From the NCBI RefSeq assembly GCF_002224675.1, contig NZ_NMPZ01000015.1:1-64000 (forward strand): DNA of 64,000 nucleotides. The letters run 5' to 3'. The notes beneath the pieces are model-generated. The model was not told the DNA's origin. It was given only the letters and a program-made list of their open reading frames with translations, and searched no databases. Shown here one piece after another: positions 1-8,436 of the stretch; the first letter of the stretch is position 1, and each line of letters begins with the position of its first letter. The position numbers and the translations under genes were made by a program. The stretch comes from Segatella copri. GTDB taxonomy: Bacteria > Bacteroidota > Bacteroidia > Bacteroidales > Bacteroidaceae.

Positions 1-32
1 GCTGGCTAGGAGCTTCTGCCCTTTCAGGGCGT
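1..32. repeat. REP-like intergenic repeat (partial, at window edge)
   Basis: The stretch carries CCCTTTCAGGGCG preceded by AGGAGCTTCTG. The same words recur at 776-985 and 28978-29105, always between genes, so this is one unit of a dispersed palindromic repeat family. It lies downstream of the minus-strand HAD gene. Confidence 0.7.
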
Positions 33-57
33 TTCAACTGTACAGTTAGAATTAATC

Positions 58-735
58 TCAGACCAGTTCCAGGAGTTCTGCAAAATCATCAATGATGAAT
101 TCGGCAGAAGCCAACTGTTCTCGGGTTCCATTTCCATAGGTTACGGCACAGACCTTGCAACCAGCATGGTGAGCCATATCCACATCGAAGTTCATATCTC
201 CTACTACGAGGGTTTCAGCCAGAACATCCTTGAATTTTTCAGCTTCTACTGAAGTTACGGGATTCTTCATTCCCGGCATCTCTCCCAAAGCCTTGAAGAC
301 CATATCGGGTGCCGGCTTCACGTGCTTCACATCATCGCCAGCCACAATGGAAGAGAAGATATTCTCCAGCTGCATCTGCTTCACGTATCCATCCAGCGAG
401 CAATGATTGCGGCTGCTAGCCATACCCAGAATATAGCCCCGACGGTGTAATTCTCTCAGGGTTTCTATTACGTGAGGAAAGGGCTGCACGATCATCGTCT
501 TCTTGTTATCCAGGAAGATTTCGCGATAGGTTGCCGCACATTCCATTCCTTCCTCAGCACTCATTCCGAAGAGCGAGACGAAGGCCTCATCCAATCGAAG
601 ACCGATGGTCTTGGCACAAGCCTCATCCGATTTCACTTCCAGTTTTCTTGCACGCATCGTATCCTGCAAGGTCTTCACGATGAGACTCTGCGAATCGCCG
701 ATGGTTCCATCAAAATCAAAAATTATATACTTCAT
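58..735 (-). CDS. HAD-superfamily hydrolase (phosphoglycolate phosphatase-like)
   Basis: 225 aa. The N-terminal FDFDGTIGDS is the HAD motif I with the nucleophile and acid/base Asp pair; a motif III Lys precedes PAPDM (KHVKPAPDM), and VVGDMNFDVDMAHHAG is motif IV with the Mg-binding acidic residues. The helical cap between about residues 15 and 80 fits the Gph/PGP subclass, so the expected reaction is hydrolysis of a small phosphate ester in the cytosol; the true substrate cannot be read from sequence. Length is normal for the family. It is alone on its strand, separated from glycerate kinase by a REP cluster. If the substrate is phosphoglycolate the nearby glycerate kinase would be metabolically related, but this is only suggestive. 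Confidence 0.85.
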   Translation of the reverse strand: MKYIIFDFDGTIGDSQSLIVKTLQDTMRARKLEVKSDEACAKTIGLRLDEAFVSLFGMSAEEGMECAATYREIFLDNKKTMIVQPFPHVIETLRELHRRGYILGMASSRNHCSLDGYVKQMQLENIFSSIVAGDDVKHVKPAPDMVFKALGEMPGMKNPVTSVEAEKFKDVLAETLVVGDMNFDVDMAHHAGCKVCAVTYGNGTREQLASAEFIIDDFAELLELV

Positions 736-775
736 TATTCTTATATTATATTACTGAAGTTTCGCATGTGGTTTA

Positions 776-985
776 AGTACGGGCTGAAGGCCCAAAAGCT
801 CCTAGCCCAGGGCAGCGCCCTGGGTATAATAGCAATCAGCAAGGCGCCCTGTAAGGGCAAAAGCCTTGTAAATAGCCCGGTTCTTTAAAGCTTTTGCCCT
901 TACAGGGCGACAGGGTTGCGTCCATAATAACCCAGGGCGATGCCCTGGGCTAAGAGCTTCTGCCCTTTCAGGGCGTGTGGAGCAA
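776..985. repeat. REP-like palindromic repeat cluster
   Basis: About 210 bp between two minus-strand genes made of alternating palindromes: GCCCAGGGC(A)GCGCCCTGGG and GCCCTGTAAGGGC or GCCCTTTCAGGGC, joined by AAAGCTCCTAGC or AAGAGCTTCTG linkers. At least six half-sites are visible. Such elements are typical of Bacteroidota REP families mobilised by IS200-like RAYT transposases; no transposase is present in this window. An apparent plus-strand reading frame through it (472-888) is a shadow. Confidence 0.85.
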
Positions 986-1028
986 AACTTGAGTTATATT
1001 ATCTTATTGTTTCTTTATACCCTAACTT

Positions 1029-2189
1029 TTATTTGTTCTTTATCGCTTTTATGATGTTGTTACGGGCAACATCCGGCTTCATCGCCTCATCCAGCGGCAT
1101 TTCTTCCGGAGTAACCTGAATAACTCTATCAAAACCTGCATCCAGCATCGCCTGCCTGTCGCTCACGCCACCCGACACAAGCCACACAAGGGGGAACGAA
1201 GATTCCGGGGATTTGCAATCCCCGGCAAGCAGCGAGCAAACCACATGACTTTTATCCAATTCCCTACACTTCAGAACATGCTCCAGAATCCTTTGCGGCA
1301 GTTTCCCCATCAAGGTCTGTTTATCACTATGTCCCTCGCCCGTAATCACGAGACCAGCATCTTGAATGAGCACATCAAAACCAATCTCATCCAAGAGAAG
1401 TTCAGCCCCAGGACGAGCCTCAGCATTGAAATATTGCAGGAAAGCATAGCCCAGTCCTCCGGCCGCACCAGCCCCAGGAGCCTCACTCCTATCATATCCG
1501 AAATGCTTGGCGCTTACCTCGGCAAACTTCCTCGCCCTATCATCCAGCATCTGCACCATCTTAGCATCAGCTCCCTTCTGAGGCGCAAAGACATGAGCCG
1601 CCCCATTTTCACCACAGAGCGGATTGGTAACATCCGAAGCCAGCACGAAACTGCATTCCCGGCGGATTTTCTTCCAGTCGTCGCCCATAGCCTTGAGCAT
1701 TCCGATGCCGCAATCGGATGTGGCACTTCCGCCCAAGCCCACGATGAAACGGCGCACGCCCCGGCGATAAGCATTCATTATAATCTCGCCCACGCCCCAT
1801 GAAGTAGCCTTCATCGGGTTGCGCTGTTCAGGCTCAATCAGAGCCAGTCCTGCGGTCTGCGCAATCTCGATAATCGCCGTATCATCCACGATTCCGTATT
1901 CCGCCTCAATCCATCTCATCAGCGCATCATGGGCATGAATCCTCACTCGCTCTCCCTTCATCGCCGAGAGAAAAGCATCGAGCATTCCCTCTCCCCCATC
2001 ACTCATTTCCAGGGTAATGATTTCGGGAGAAGCTGCATCTGAATCCAATTTCTTTATTTCGGGAGAAGTATCTTCCGCATTCCATTCCTTCACTCCCGAA
2101 GCAATCGCCTCATTCACCTCTCTGCTCGTAAGGCAACCCTTATAAGAGTCGCAAGCTATTATTATCTTCTTCTTTTTAGCCATTGTCAT
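1029..2189 (-). CDS. Glycerate kinase (GarK/GlxK family)
   Basis: 386 aa cytosolic enzyme expected to phosphorylate D-glycerate with ATP. The start IIIACDSYKGCLTSREV matches the family N-terminus (residues about 8-25), SDGGEGMLDAF the conserved GDGGEGT-like loop, and IVGLGGSATSDCGIGML the glycine-rich signature; GAAGGLGYAF and VITGEGHSDKQTLMGKLP close the family pattern. It starts 6 nt after the stop of the response regulator, so it is probably cotranscribed with the two-component genes and carries an imperfect internal duplication near residues 46-60 (DSDAASPEIITLEM after AEDTSPEIKKL), visible in the DNA as repeated TTTCGGGAGAAG. MAKKKK two codons downstream is an equally possible start. Confidence 0.88.
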   Translation of the reverse strand: MTMAKKKKIIIACDSYKGCLTSREVNEAIASGVKEWNAEDTSPEIKKLDSDAASPEIITLEMSDGGEGMLDAFLSAMKGERVRIHAHDALMRWIEAEYGIVDDTAIIEIAQTAGLALIEPEQRNPMKATSWGVGEIIMNAYRRGVRRFIVGLGGSATSDCGIGMLKAMGDDWKKIRRECSFVLASDVTNPLCGENGAAHVFAPQKGADAKMVQMLDDRARKFAEVSAKHFGYDRSEAPGAGAAGGLGYAFLQYFNAEARPGAELLLDEIGFDVLIQDAGLVITGEGHSDKQTLMGKLPQRILEHVLKCRELDKSHVVCSLLAGDCKSPESSFPLVWLVSGGVSDRQAMLDAGFDRVIQVTPEEMPLDEAMKPDVARNNIIKAIKNK

Positions 2190-2195
2190 TTTTCT

Positions 2196-2927
2196 CTAAT
2201 AAATCATTTTATACCCAATCCCCCTCACATTGATGATTCTGATATTTTCATCGGCAGATAACTTGTGGCGGAGCTTGGTGATGAAAACATGGAGACTGCG
2301 GGAATTGAAAAAGCTGTCATCACCCCAAAGTTTCAGGAGAATATCCTTGCTCTCTACCACATTGTTCTTGCTCTCCACAAGCATGCGAAGGATTTCTGAT
2401 TCACGATGTGACAGTTCTGTATCCTTACCTTCCAACTGCAGAATCTGACAGGTAACATTCAGGCGATAACGACCGATGGAGAGCCATTGATCAGCAGCAT
2501 TCGGATTATCAGGAGAAACATTCCCCCCTTCCTGTTCTTCAGAAGAAATATTTCCTGCAGAAACCCGATGACAAAGCGACTTGATACGGACGATGAGTTC
2601 CTGGATGGCAAACGGCTTCTTCAGATAATCATTGCCACCCAATTCAAATCCCTCTACCACATCATTCACCGCCGAACGAGCCGTGAGGAAAAGCACAGGA
2701 GTACGGGAATCCGTCTTGCGGATACGGCGCACCATCTCGAAACCATCCATTTTGGGCATCATCACATCCGCAACCAGCACATCAGGCTTCTGTTCTGCAA
2801 ACATACGAAGCCCTTCTTCGCCATCATGCGCCGTGCGCATCTCGAAGCCCTGCGCCTCCAAGGTGTCGCTCAGAATCATCGCCAAGGATGTTTCGTCTTC
2901 TACCAGTAATACTTTTATCTTATTCAT
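2196..2927 (-). CDS. OmpR/PhoB-family response regulator (RprY-like)
   Basis: 243 aa. Receiver domain residues 1-120 with acidic pocket E10-D11, phosphoacceptor D54 in VLVADVMMPKMDGF, the Thr of FLTAR and Lys of YLKKPF; C-terminal winged helix about 150-243 (TELSHRESEILRML, then SLHVFITKLRHKLSADENIRIINVRGIGYKM). It sits 10 nt downstream of a histidine kinase, so the two should form one phosphorelay. The linker of about 30 residues rich in E, G and N is longer than usual. DNA target unknown; the divergent barrel gene at 5445 and the secreted protein at 4499 are plausible regulon members by position. Confidence 0.93.
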   Translation of the reverse strand: MNKIKVLLVEDETSLAMILSDTLEAQGFEMRTAHDGEEGLRMFAEQKPDVLVADVMMPKMDGFEMVRRIRKTDSRTPVLFLTARSAVNDVVEGFELGGNDYLKKPFAIQELIVRIKSLCHRVSAGNISSEEQEGGNVSPDNPNAADQWLSIGRYRLNVTCQILQLEGKDTELSHRESEILRMLVESKNNVVESKDILLKLWGDDSFFNSRSLHVFITKLRHKLSADENIRIINVRGIGYKMIY

Positions 2928-2937
2928 TGTTTCTTTT

Positions 2938-4458
2938 TTACTTTTTTACCCTTTTACCTTTAAGAAAATGCAGGGTGAAGCAGCTTCCTTTTCCCGGTTC
3001 GCTTTCTACGGAAACAGAACCGCCCATTTTCTCCATCAGGCTCTTGACATAGAAAAGCCCGAGACCATAGCCCTTGACCGTATATTTATTGCCATCCGTC
3101 ACCCGATAAAACTTGTCGAAAATATAAGGCAAATTATCATGGGCAATACCGATTCCATTATCTGACACGGAAACCAGCACTTCATCCTCGTTTTTTTGGA
3201 AAGCCTTGATTTCTATCTTCACGCTATCTTCAGAATACTTGATGGCATTGTCTATGAGATTGCTCACGATGTTTGAGAAATGCATCCGGTCGGCATGAAC
3301 CACCAGATTTTCCGGTTCTACGGACAATGAAATACTCACCTTTTTATCCGTTCTTTCTCCAGATTTCACTTTCAGCTGATGCTGGGAGATTAATGGTTCA
3401 ATCACCTCCATCATTGGAACTTCCACGATATTGAGAAGCATCGATTTCCGTCGTTCCATACTCATCGACAGAATCTGTTCCACCAATCCGCTGAGCGTCT
3501 GCAACTGCTCCTGGGCGATGGTGAGATACTTGCGCGCCTTATCAGGATGCTGGAGCATTCCGTAGTTCAGCAGGGAGTCGGTGGCAGCATAGGCTACGGC
3601 TATCGGAGTCTTCAATTCGTGCGTGATATTATTGGTAAAATCACTCTTCATCTCATCAAGCGTCTTCTGCTTGAGCATCGTATGAATCAGGAACCAGAAG
3701 ACGAAAGCCAGGATGAGCATGATGAAGAGCGATGTGGCAAGGATGCCTGCCATCTGGCTGAGCACAGTCATCGTAAGCGGCTCTAGGGTAAGGACATATT
3801 TCTCCTCATTCGCCTCCCCCTCATTGCAAACCACATATTGGTATTGCTTGGCATTGGCGGAAGGCACATACCCCTTCGTTGTCACTTTCGCCAAAACCTT
3901 CTTTCCTGCTAAAAGCTGAATCTGATGTGGAAGCGGATGAATATCGTCGCCCACCAACAAACTGTCAGAAAGCATCTTGGCAACCCATGCACTGTCATAG
4001 TCATTGATGTCAGGTTTGGCGATTTCATTCAATTTGCCAAACAGCGCCTGTTGAACCATAGTTGCCAGCTTGCCCGACATCATCATCATCAATTCCTGGT
4101 CCTTGTCATCTTCACTACGCTTCTCTTGCTTAGTAAAAGTTGTTTGAACAGACTGAACGATCTTTCCTCCACGAACTTTTTTCACCTTTACCTTTTGATC
4201 AATATCATCGTCTTCATCCATAGAAAAAGCAACAGCCCCCGTCAGTTGTCTATGAGGTCCTTTATCATCATTGCGCAATCGTTCGATTCGCTTCTTCATC
4301 TCCATGAAGTGAGCGTACTCCATTCCACCCTTGATTTTCGCTTCAACCTCCTTTTTCTGAGACTGATAAAGCCCCACGAGCCAATAGGTCTGATATGCGA
4401 AGATGCAGACCAGAGCCGTGATGACGAGCGTAACTATGTATTTAAGATGTAACTTCAT
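2938..4458 (-). CDS. Membrane sensor histidine kinase
   Basis: 506 aa from the start MKLHLKYIVTLVITALV, chosen because AAAGGAAAGA lies just upstream; a longer frame to 4569 would overlap the preceding gene. TM1 about residues 6-26, an extracytoplasmic sensor region to about 240 that is rich in charged runs (DEDDDIDQK, KKVRGGK), TM2 about 245-268, then a HisKA domain with phospho-acceptor H280 in NNITHELKTPIA and a HATPase_c domain with N-box (SNLIDNAIKYS), G1 (VSDNGIGI), F-box and G2 (GYGLGLFYV). Autophosphorylates and passes phosphate to the regulator 10 nt downstream. Signal unknown; no PAS or HAMP domain is evident. The methionine-rich MMMMSGKL stretch near residue 130 is notable but I draw no function from it. 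Confidence 0.93.
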   Translation of the reverse strand: MKLHLKYIVTLVITALVCIFAYQTYWLVGLYQSQKKEVEAKIKGGMEYAHFMEMKKRIERLRNDDKGPHRQLTGAVAFSMDEDDDIDQKVKVKKVRGGKIVQSVQTTFTKQEKRSEDDKDQELMMMMSGKLATMVQQALFGKLNEIAKPDINDYDSAWVAKMLSDSLLVGDDIHPLPHQIQLLAGKKVLAKVTTKGYVPSANAKQYQYVVCNEGEANEEKYVLTLEPLTMTVLSQMAGILATSLFIMLILAFVFWFLIHTMLKQKTLDEMKSDFTNNITHELKTPIAVAYAATDSLLNYGMLQHPDKARKYLTIAQEQLQTLSGLVEQILSMSMERRKSMLLNIVEVPMMEVIEPLISQHQLKVKSGERTDKKVSISLSVEPENLVVHADRMHFSNIVSNLIDNAIKYSEDSVKIEIKAFQKNEDEVLVSVSDNGIGIAHDNLPYIFDKFYRVTDGNKYTVKGYGLGLFYVKSLMEKMGGSVSVESEPGKGSCFTLHFLKGKRVKK

Positions 4459-4498
4459 TCTTTCCTTTATTAAAGATTTTTCCAGATGAATTAAATAC

Positions 4499-5242
4499 TC
4501 ATTTTCTGAAAATCGGATAAACCTCCGTGGTATTCTTCCATCCCCATTTACCATTTTTTTGTGGCGCAAACTCTCGTCCCATCTTGGCTCCTATCCCCCA
4601 ATGTTGATTGAACATCACTTCCATGAAGCCACCATAGCTGCTCTTGGGATTGAAAGGAGACATGATGACGCTTCGAGGGTCAGAGGTTTTCGTTGGAACA
4701 TATTGTCCATAGAATCCCACTGTGAGCCAGTCGTTTACCTGATAAGCCATTCGTCCGCCAAAAGAAGCTTTGGTGAGATTGCCCAATCCATATACTCCCG
4801 TGTTTATCTTTTCTATCCCGACATAAGGAGAAAAAACAAAACGCCCGAAATTTTGTTGATAAACAACCCCTGCTGTCTGCCTATTCATCAGTCCTGGGAC
4901 TTCAATACCCGAAGAATATACCGCCATCGCACCCAAATTCGGGGAAGGAAGAGAAATATGAGGTATTGCATTCGGCGCAATCTCCAAAGGTTTTCCTTCT
5001 TCCGACATCCAAGGTGCATTCGATTCAGAGTAATAAGATTTGCCTTGAAGTACAGGAAATCCACCGAGCGAAGGACGAGAATATTCCAACGACATACCTT
5101 CCTTAAACGACATACCTTCCTTAGGTAAAGATGCCTTCGGAATGGAATCCAAAGAAACACTCTTCACTTCCTGTGCTTGCATTACCAATGTACAAAAGCA
5201 AGCCACAACTGCCAATATGAATATTCTTCGTTTCTCTTTCAT
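4499..5242 (-). CDS. Secreted hypothetical protein upstream of the two-component genes
   Basis: 247 aa. Sec signal peptide at 1-23 (ILAVVACFCTLVMQAQ). The mature part has alternating aromatic/hydrophobic strands (FVFSPYVGIEKI, FGGRMAYQVNDWLTVGFYGQY, GGFMEVMFNQHWGIGAKMG), which suggests a small outer-membrane or periplasmic beta protein. A short internal duplication (KEGMSFKEGMSLE, residues 41-53) is visible as a repeated 15-nt word in the DNA. It ends 40 nt before the kinase start and probably belongs to the same transcript, which makes it a candidate sensory or target component. I do not recognise a named family with certainty. Confidence 0.8.
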   Translation of the reverse strand: MKEKRRIFILAVVACFCTLVMQAQEVKSVSLDSIPKASLPKEGMSFKEGMSLEYSRPSLGGFPVLQGKSYYSESNAPWMSEEGKPLEIAPNAIPHISLPSPNLGAMAVYSSGIEVPGLMNRQTAGVVYQQNFGRFVFSPYVGIEKINTGVYGLGNLTKASFGGRMAYQVNDWLTVGFYGQYVPTKTSDPRSVIMSPFNPKSSYGGFMEVMFNQHWGIGAKMGREFAPQKNGKWGWKNTTEVYPIFRK

Positions 5243-5247
5243 GCTTG

Positions 5248-5255
5248 CAAAAGTA
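5248..5255 (-). promoter_or_regulatory. -7 box TACTTTTG for the 5242-1029 operon
   Basis: On the minus strand TACTTTTG ends 5 nt before the ATG at 5242. With the usual Bacteroidota geometry the transcript would have almost no leader. Confidence 0.55.
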
Positions 5256-5351
5256 ATAAAAAAGAAGATAAGTAAGATACTTTTCAGGGAATTATTTCTG
5301 ATTTGATAAGACTAAATAACACTTCTGATAAGACTTGATAATCAAAATTCC

Positions 5352-5382
5352 TTGCTGACACGATTTTTTTACAGTACTTTTG
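5352..5382 (+). promoter_or_regulatory. Promoter TTG-N20-TACTTTTG for the barrel gene
   Basis: TTG at 5352-5354 and TACTTTTG at 5375-5382 with 20 nt between them fit the Bacteroidota sigma-ABfr consensus; the coding start is about 60 nt further on. Confidence 0.7.
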
Positions 5383-5444
5383 CAACCGAAATCGGGAGTT
5401 TTTTTCCCGAAAGAACGATAAAAAGATAAAACGATAAGAAGAAT

Positions 5445-7493
5445 ATGAAAAGATTGGTTATATTAAGCGCTTGCCTGGCCATCAGTCTTGCCGGCTGGGC
5501 ACAAGGAAACAGAAATGATTCCCTGAGAATGGACAGCATTATCCATTCCCTCCCCGATGTGATGGTAAAAGGAAACCGACCTATCGTAAAGGTAAAAGGG
5601 GCGACATTGACCTATGACCTGCCTCAACTCATCAAAAACCATCCGGTGGATAATGCCTATGAAGCCATCAAGCAACTGCCTGGTGTGAACGAACAAGATG
5701 ATGCCTTGACTCTCAATGCCCAATCCGTAACCGTGATGATAGACGGCAAGGCTACCACCATGACGAGCGAGCAGCTTTATTCGCTTCTGAAAACGATTCC
5801 TACCAGCCGCATCGCCAACGCCGAAGTCATCTATTCAGCCCCAGCCCGCTATCAGGTAAAGGGACAAGTCATCAACCTCCTGCTGAAGCACAACACAGGC
5901 TTTCACTCCCTGCAAGGCGAGTTCTTCGGCGGCTACACCCACCAGAACCGCAACAGTTACACAGAGCGCGCCTCCTTACTCTTCACCAACAAGAAATGGG
6001 AAATAGACATGCTCTATTCCTTCGGTCATGGCAAGAGATATTATTACTATGAAAATGAGTTTGCCCACACCTTGACTGATGGCACTTCCTATGCCTTCTC
6101 TACACATAGCGACAATATCAAACGCCATCTCAACCACAACATCCGACTGGGAATCAACTATCATCTGGCAAAGGATCATCAGCTCAGCTTTGCCTACACC
6201 TCACAACTCAATAACACGAGAGGAACTTCAGAGGATGATGGCGATTTCACATCCCTTCTCAGAATCCATGCCAAGAGTCAGTTTCACAATTTCCGCCTAG
6301 ATTACTCCACACCATTCGGCTTCTCGGCAGGAGCAGAATACACCTATTATAATTCTCCGGATGAACAATGGCTGAAAAGCAGTCTCTACGATGAGATTTA
6401 CGACATCACAAGCCAGCAACGAATCGACAAATGGCGCACTTACCTCAAGCAGGAGCACGACTTAGGAAAAGACTGGGGCTTGAACTACGGCATCAATTAC
6501 ACCACATCAAGAGACAAGAGCTCGCAGGAGAACAACAACAAGTCTTCTGATGGCAACACCATTCAAACCGAAGATCAAATGAGCTTCTACATCGGAGCCA
6601 GCAAATCATTCGGACAAAAACTCACGATGGAAGCATCGCTCATGGAAGAATATTACCACACCCCAATCTGGGATGAGTGGAACCTCTTCCCTACACTCTC
6701 CATCACCTATCTTCCAAAAGCTGGACACATCATCCAATTCGACTTGGATTGCGACAGAGACTACCCTACCTATTGGTCGGTGAAGAACTTCACCACCTAT
6801 AATGCGGGAGGATATGGAAAGATTGTAGGAAACCCGACGTTGAAGCCATCACGAGACCTCAGCCTCTCGCTTACCTATATTCTGCACAGCAGATACGTGG
6901 CAAGTCTCTTCTTCAACAACTCGAAAGATGAATTCCGTCAGCTTCCTTACCAGAGCGACAAGAAGAAGGAGATGGAATACAAGCATGTCAACTTCGACCA
7001 TGTAAACCAGGTAGGCTTGATGCTCACAGCCCCAATCAACATAGGCAACTGGTGGCAAAATCGCCTTACCTTCACTGGCGTATATCAGAATGACAAGAAT
7101 TCCCACTTCTATGATCTCCCATTCGACCGCAGCAGATGGTTCTGTCAAGCCCAGTGGAACGGTACTTTTCTCTTTGGCAAGCATATGCTTCTCAACCTCG
7201 ATGCTTCCGTCCATACCGACGCCATCCAGGGAATCATCGACATCCCAGCCTCAGGCTATCTCAACGCTGCCCTCACCTGGAAGCCACTCAAGGATGACAA
7301 GCTCCAGCTGAAAGCCTACTGCAACGACATCTTCGAGACAGGCGACAACCATCTGCACGACACCTACCGAGGTCAGCACGTCATCAACAAAATGTACTTT
7401 GGCAGAATCATCGGCCTCTCCCTCACCTATCGTTTCGGAGGCTACAAGGCCAAGCAACATGTAGAAGTAGATACTTCCAGATTCGGGAAATAA
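5445..7493 (+). CDS. TonB-receptor-like outer-membrane beta-barrel protein (OMP_b-brl_3 type)
   Basis: 682 aa. Signal peptide MKRLVILSACLAISLAGWAQG; residues about 35-140 form a plug-like region (LPDVMVKGNRPIVKVKGATLTYDLP, VDNAYEAIKQLPGVN, VTVMIDGKATTMTSEQLYSLLKTIPTSRIANAEVIYS), followed by about 500 residues of barrel strands and a C-terminal strand GLSLTYRFGGYK. No carboxypeptidase-like repeat precedes the plug. The family sits in the outer membrane; whether it takes up a ligand through TonB or is a structural barrel cannot be told, since no TonB box is obvious. Divergent from the two-component operon with a 200-bp shared intergenic region, so it is a likely regulatory target. Confidence 0.88.
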   Translation: MKRLVILSACLAISLAGWAQGNRNDSLRMDSIIHSLPDVMVKGNRPIVKVKGATLTYDLPQLIKNHPVDNAYEAIKQLPGVNEQDDALTLNAQSVTVMIDGKATTMTSEQLYSLLKTIPTSRIANAEVIYSAPARYQVKGQVINLLLKHNTGFHSLQGEFFGGYTHQNRNSYTERASLLFTNKKWEIDMLYSFGHGKRYYYYENEFAHTLTDGTSYAFSTHSDNIKRHLNHNIRLGINYHLAKDHQLSFAYTSQLNNTRGTSEDDGDFTSLLRIHAKSQFHNFRLDYSTPFGFSAGAEYTYYNSPDEQWLKSSLYDEIYDITSQQRIDKWRTYLKQEHDLGKDWGLNYGINYTTSRDKSSQENNNKSSDGNTIQTEDQMSFYIGASKSFGQKLTMEASLMEEYYHTPIWDEWNLFPTLSITYLPKAGHIIQFDLDCDRDYPTYWSVKNFTTYNAGGYGKIVGNPTLKPSRDLSLSLTYILHSRYVASLFFNNSKDEFRQLPYQSDKKKEMEYKHVNFDHVNQVGLMLTAPINIGNWWQNRLTFTGVYQNDKNSHFYDLPFDRSRWFCQAQWNGTFLFGKHMLLNLDASVHTDAIQGIIDIPASGYLNAALTWKPLKDDKLQLKAYCNDIFETGDNHLHDTYRGQHVINKMYFGRIIGLSLTYRFGGYKAKQHVEVDTSRFGK

Positions 7494-7760
7494 AACGAGA
7501 GCATCCAGCTTAAGAAAAGCCTCCCATTTTGGCAGCAAAGTTTAAATTAATTATACTTTGCTGCCAATATTGTCATCAATTCGACGCTGGCACGCAAGTT
7601 GCTCAACATAAGAGTGAAAGCTGAAGCCAAAAGATGAAGGAGTTCGAAAGAACAACGGAGTTTCGAGGCGGAGGCAAAAAAAGATTATTAACAAGCAGAA
7701 ATCCCGACGGAGCCGCAAGGAACCGAGAGGACGAGTAAAATAAAATTGGAGGTTTTAATT
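7494..7760. other. Gene-free leader region before hsp20
   Basis: 267 bp without a convincing gene. It holds TTATACTTTGC near 7552-7561 (a weak -7-like word) and a purine-rich tract with repeated GAG/CGGAG words up to the ribosome site AATTGGAGG at 7745-7752. It could be an untranslated leader of the heat-shock gene; no clear stem-loop was found. Confidence 0.4.
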
Positions 7761-8198
7761 ATGTTGTTAGCACGTAGAAATAATAATTCAGATTGGTTGA
7801 GTAACTTCTTTGATGATGCATTCTTCAACACCGACATGATGCCACGTATGAATGCTACCGCTCCTGCCATTAACGTAAAGGAGACCGAGAAAGCTTACCA
7901 GATGGAGATTGCAGCCCCTGGACTGAAGAAGGAATGGGTTCGCATCAACATCGATAACGATGGCAACCTGAATGTGGCTATCGAGAACAAGATGGAACAT
8001 AAGGATGAAGATAAGCACGAGCACTATCTGCGCCGCGAGTTCTCTTACAGCAACTATCAGCAGAGCTACACACTCCCTGAGGACGCTGACCGTGAGAAGA
8101 TTTCAGCAAAGGTAGCTGATGGTGTTCTTGAGGTTGAGATTCCAAAGCTTGCTCCTAAGGAGGAGGCTAAGGCTACCAAGAATATTGAAGTCAAATAA
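7761..8198 (+). CDS. Small heat-shock protein (Hsp20 family)
   Basis: 145 aa from ATG at 7761, which follows GGAGG by 8 nt; an upstream in-frame ATG at 7746 precedes this ribosome site and is rejected. The alpha-crystallin domain spans about residues 35-125 (INVKETEKAYQMEIAAPGLKKEWVRI, REFSYSNYQQSYTLPEDAD, KISAKVADGVLEVEIPK). The C-terminal IxI-type anchor is not obvious; the tail is KKATKNIEVK-like. ATP-independent holdase that binds unfolding proteins in the cytosol. Monocistronic, with its own terminator. Confidence 0.93.
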   Translation: MLLARRNNNSDWLSNFFDDAFFNTDMMPRMNATAPAINVKETEKAYQMEIAAPGLKKEWVRINIDNDGNLNVAIENKMEHKDEDKHEHYLRREFSYSNYQQSYTLPEDADREKISAKVADGVLEVEIPKLAPKEEAKATKNIEVK

Positions 8199-8216
8199 TC
8201 ATCTCCCATAAATGAT

Positions 8217-8256
8217 CGAGGCAGATTCCAAGGCAATTTGGAACCTGCCTTTTTTT
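8217..8256 (+). terminator. Rho-independent terminator of hsp20
   Basis: AGGCAG-A-TTCCAA and TTGGAA-C-CTGCCT pair around a short loop and are followed by a run of seven T. Confidence 0.9.
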
Positions 8257-8341
8257 GTTCCCCTACCTGAATCATCACATTTTTCATCTACCTTATTATA
8301 GTGATTTTCATCTATCCATCAGGATATTTCTTCCATAAATC

Positions 8342-8372
8342 TTGCGGGGGTCATAAATAATATGTAATTTTG
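8342..8372 (+). promoter_or_regulatory. Promoter TTG-N20-TAATTTTG for the copper ATPase
   Basis: TTG at 8342-8344 and TAATTTTG at 8365-8372 with 20 nt spacing, about 65 nt upstream of the start codon. Confidence 0.75.
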
Positions 8373-8436
8373 CAGGCTGAAGAGCAGATATCAAAGCTTC
8401 TGCTTATAAATTTCAGAACATTTATATAAGAAACAG

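Noticed and set aside
472..888. Plus-strand frame of 138 codons
   Set aside because: Half antisense to the HAD gene, half inside REP repeats.
2938..4569. Longer start of the first histidine kinase at 4569
   Set aside because: It overlaps the preceding gene by 71 bp and lacks a ribosome site; ATG 4458 has one and begins directly before TM1.
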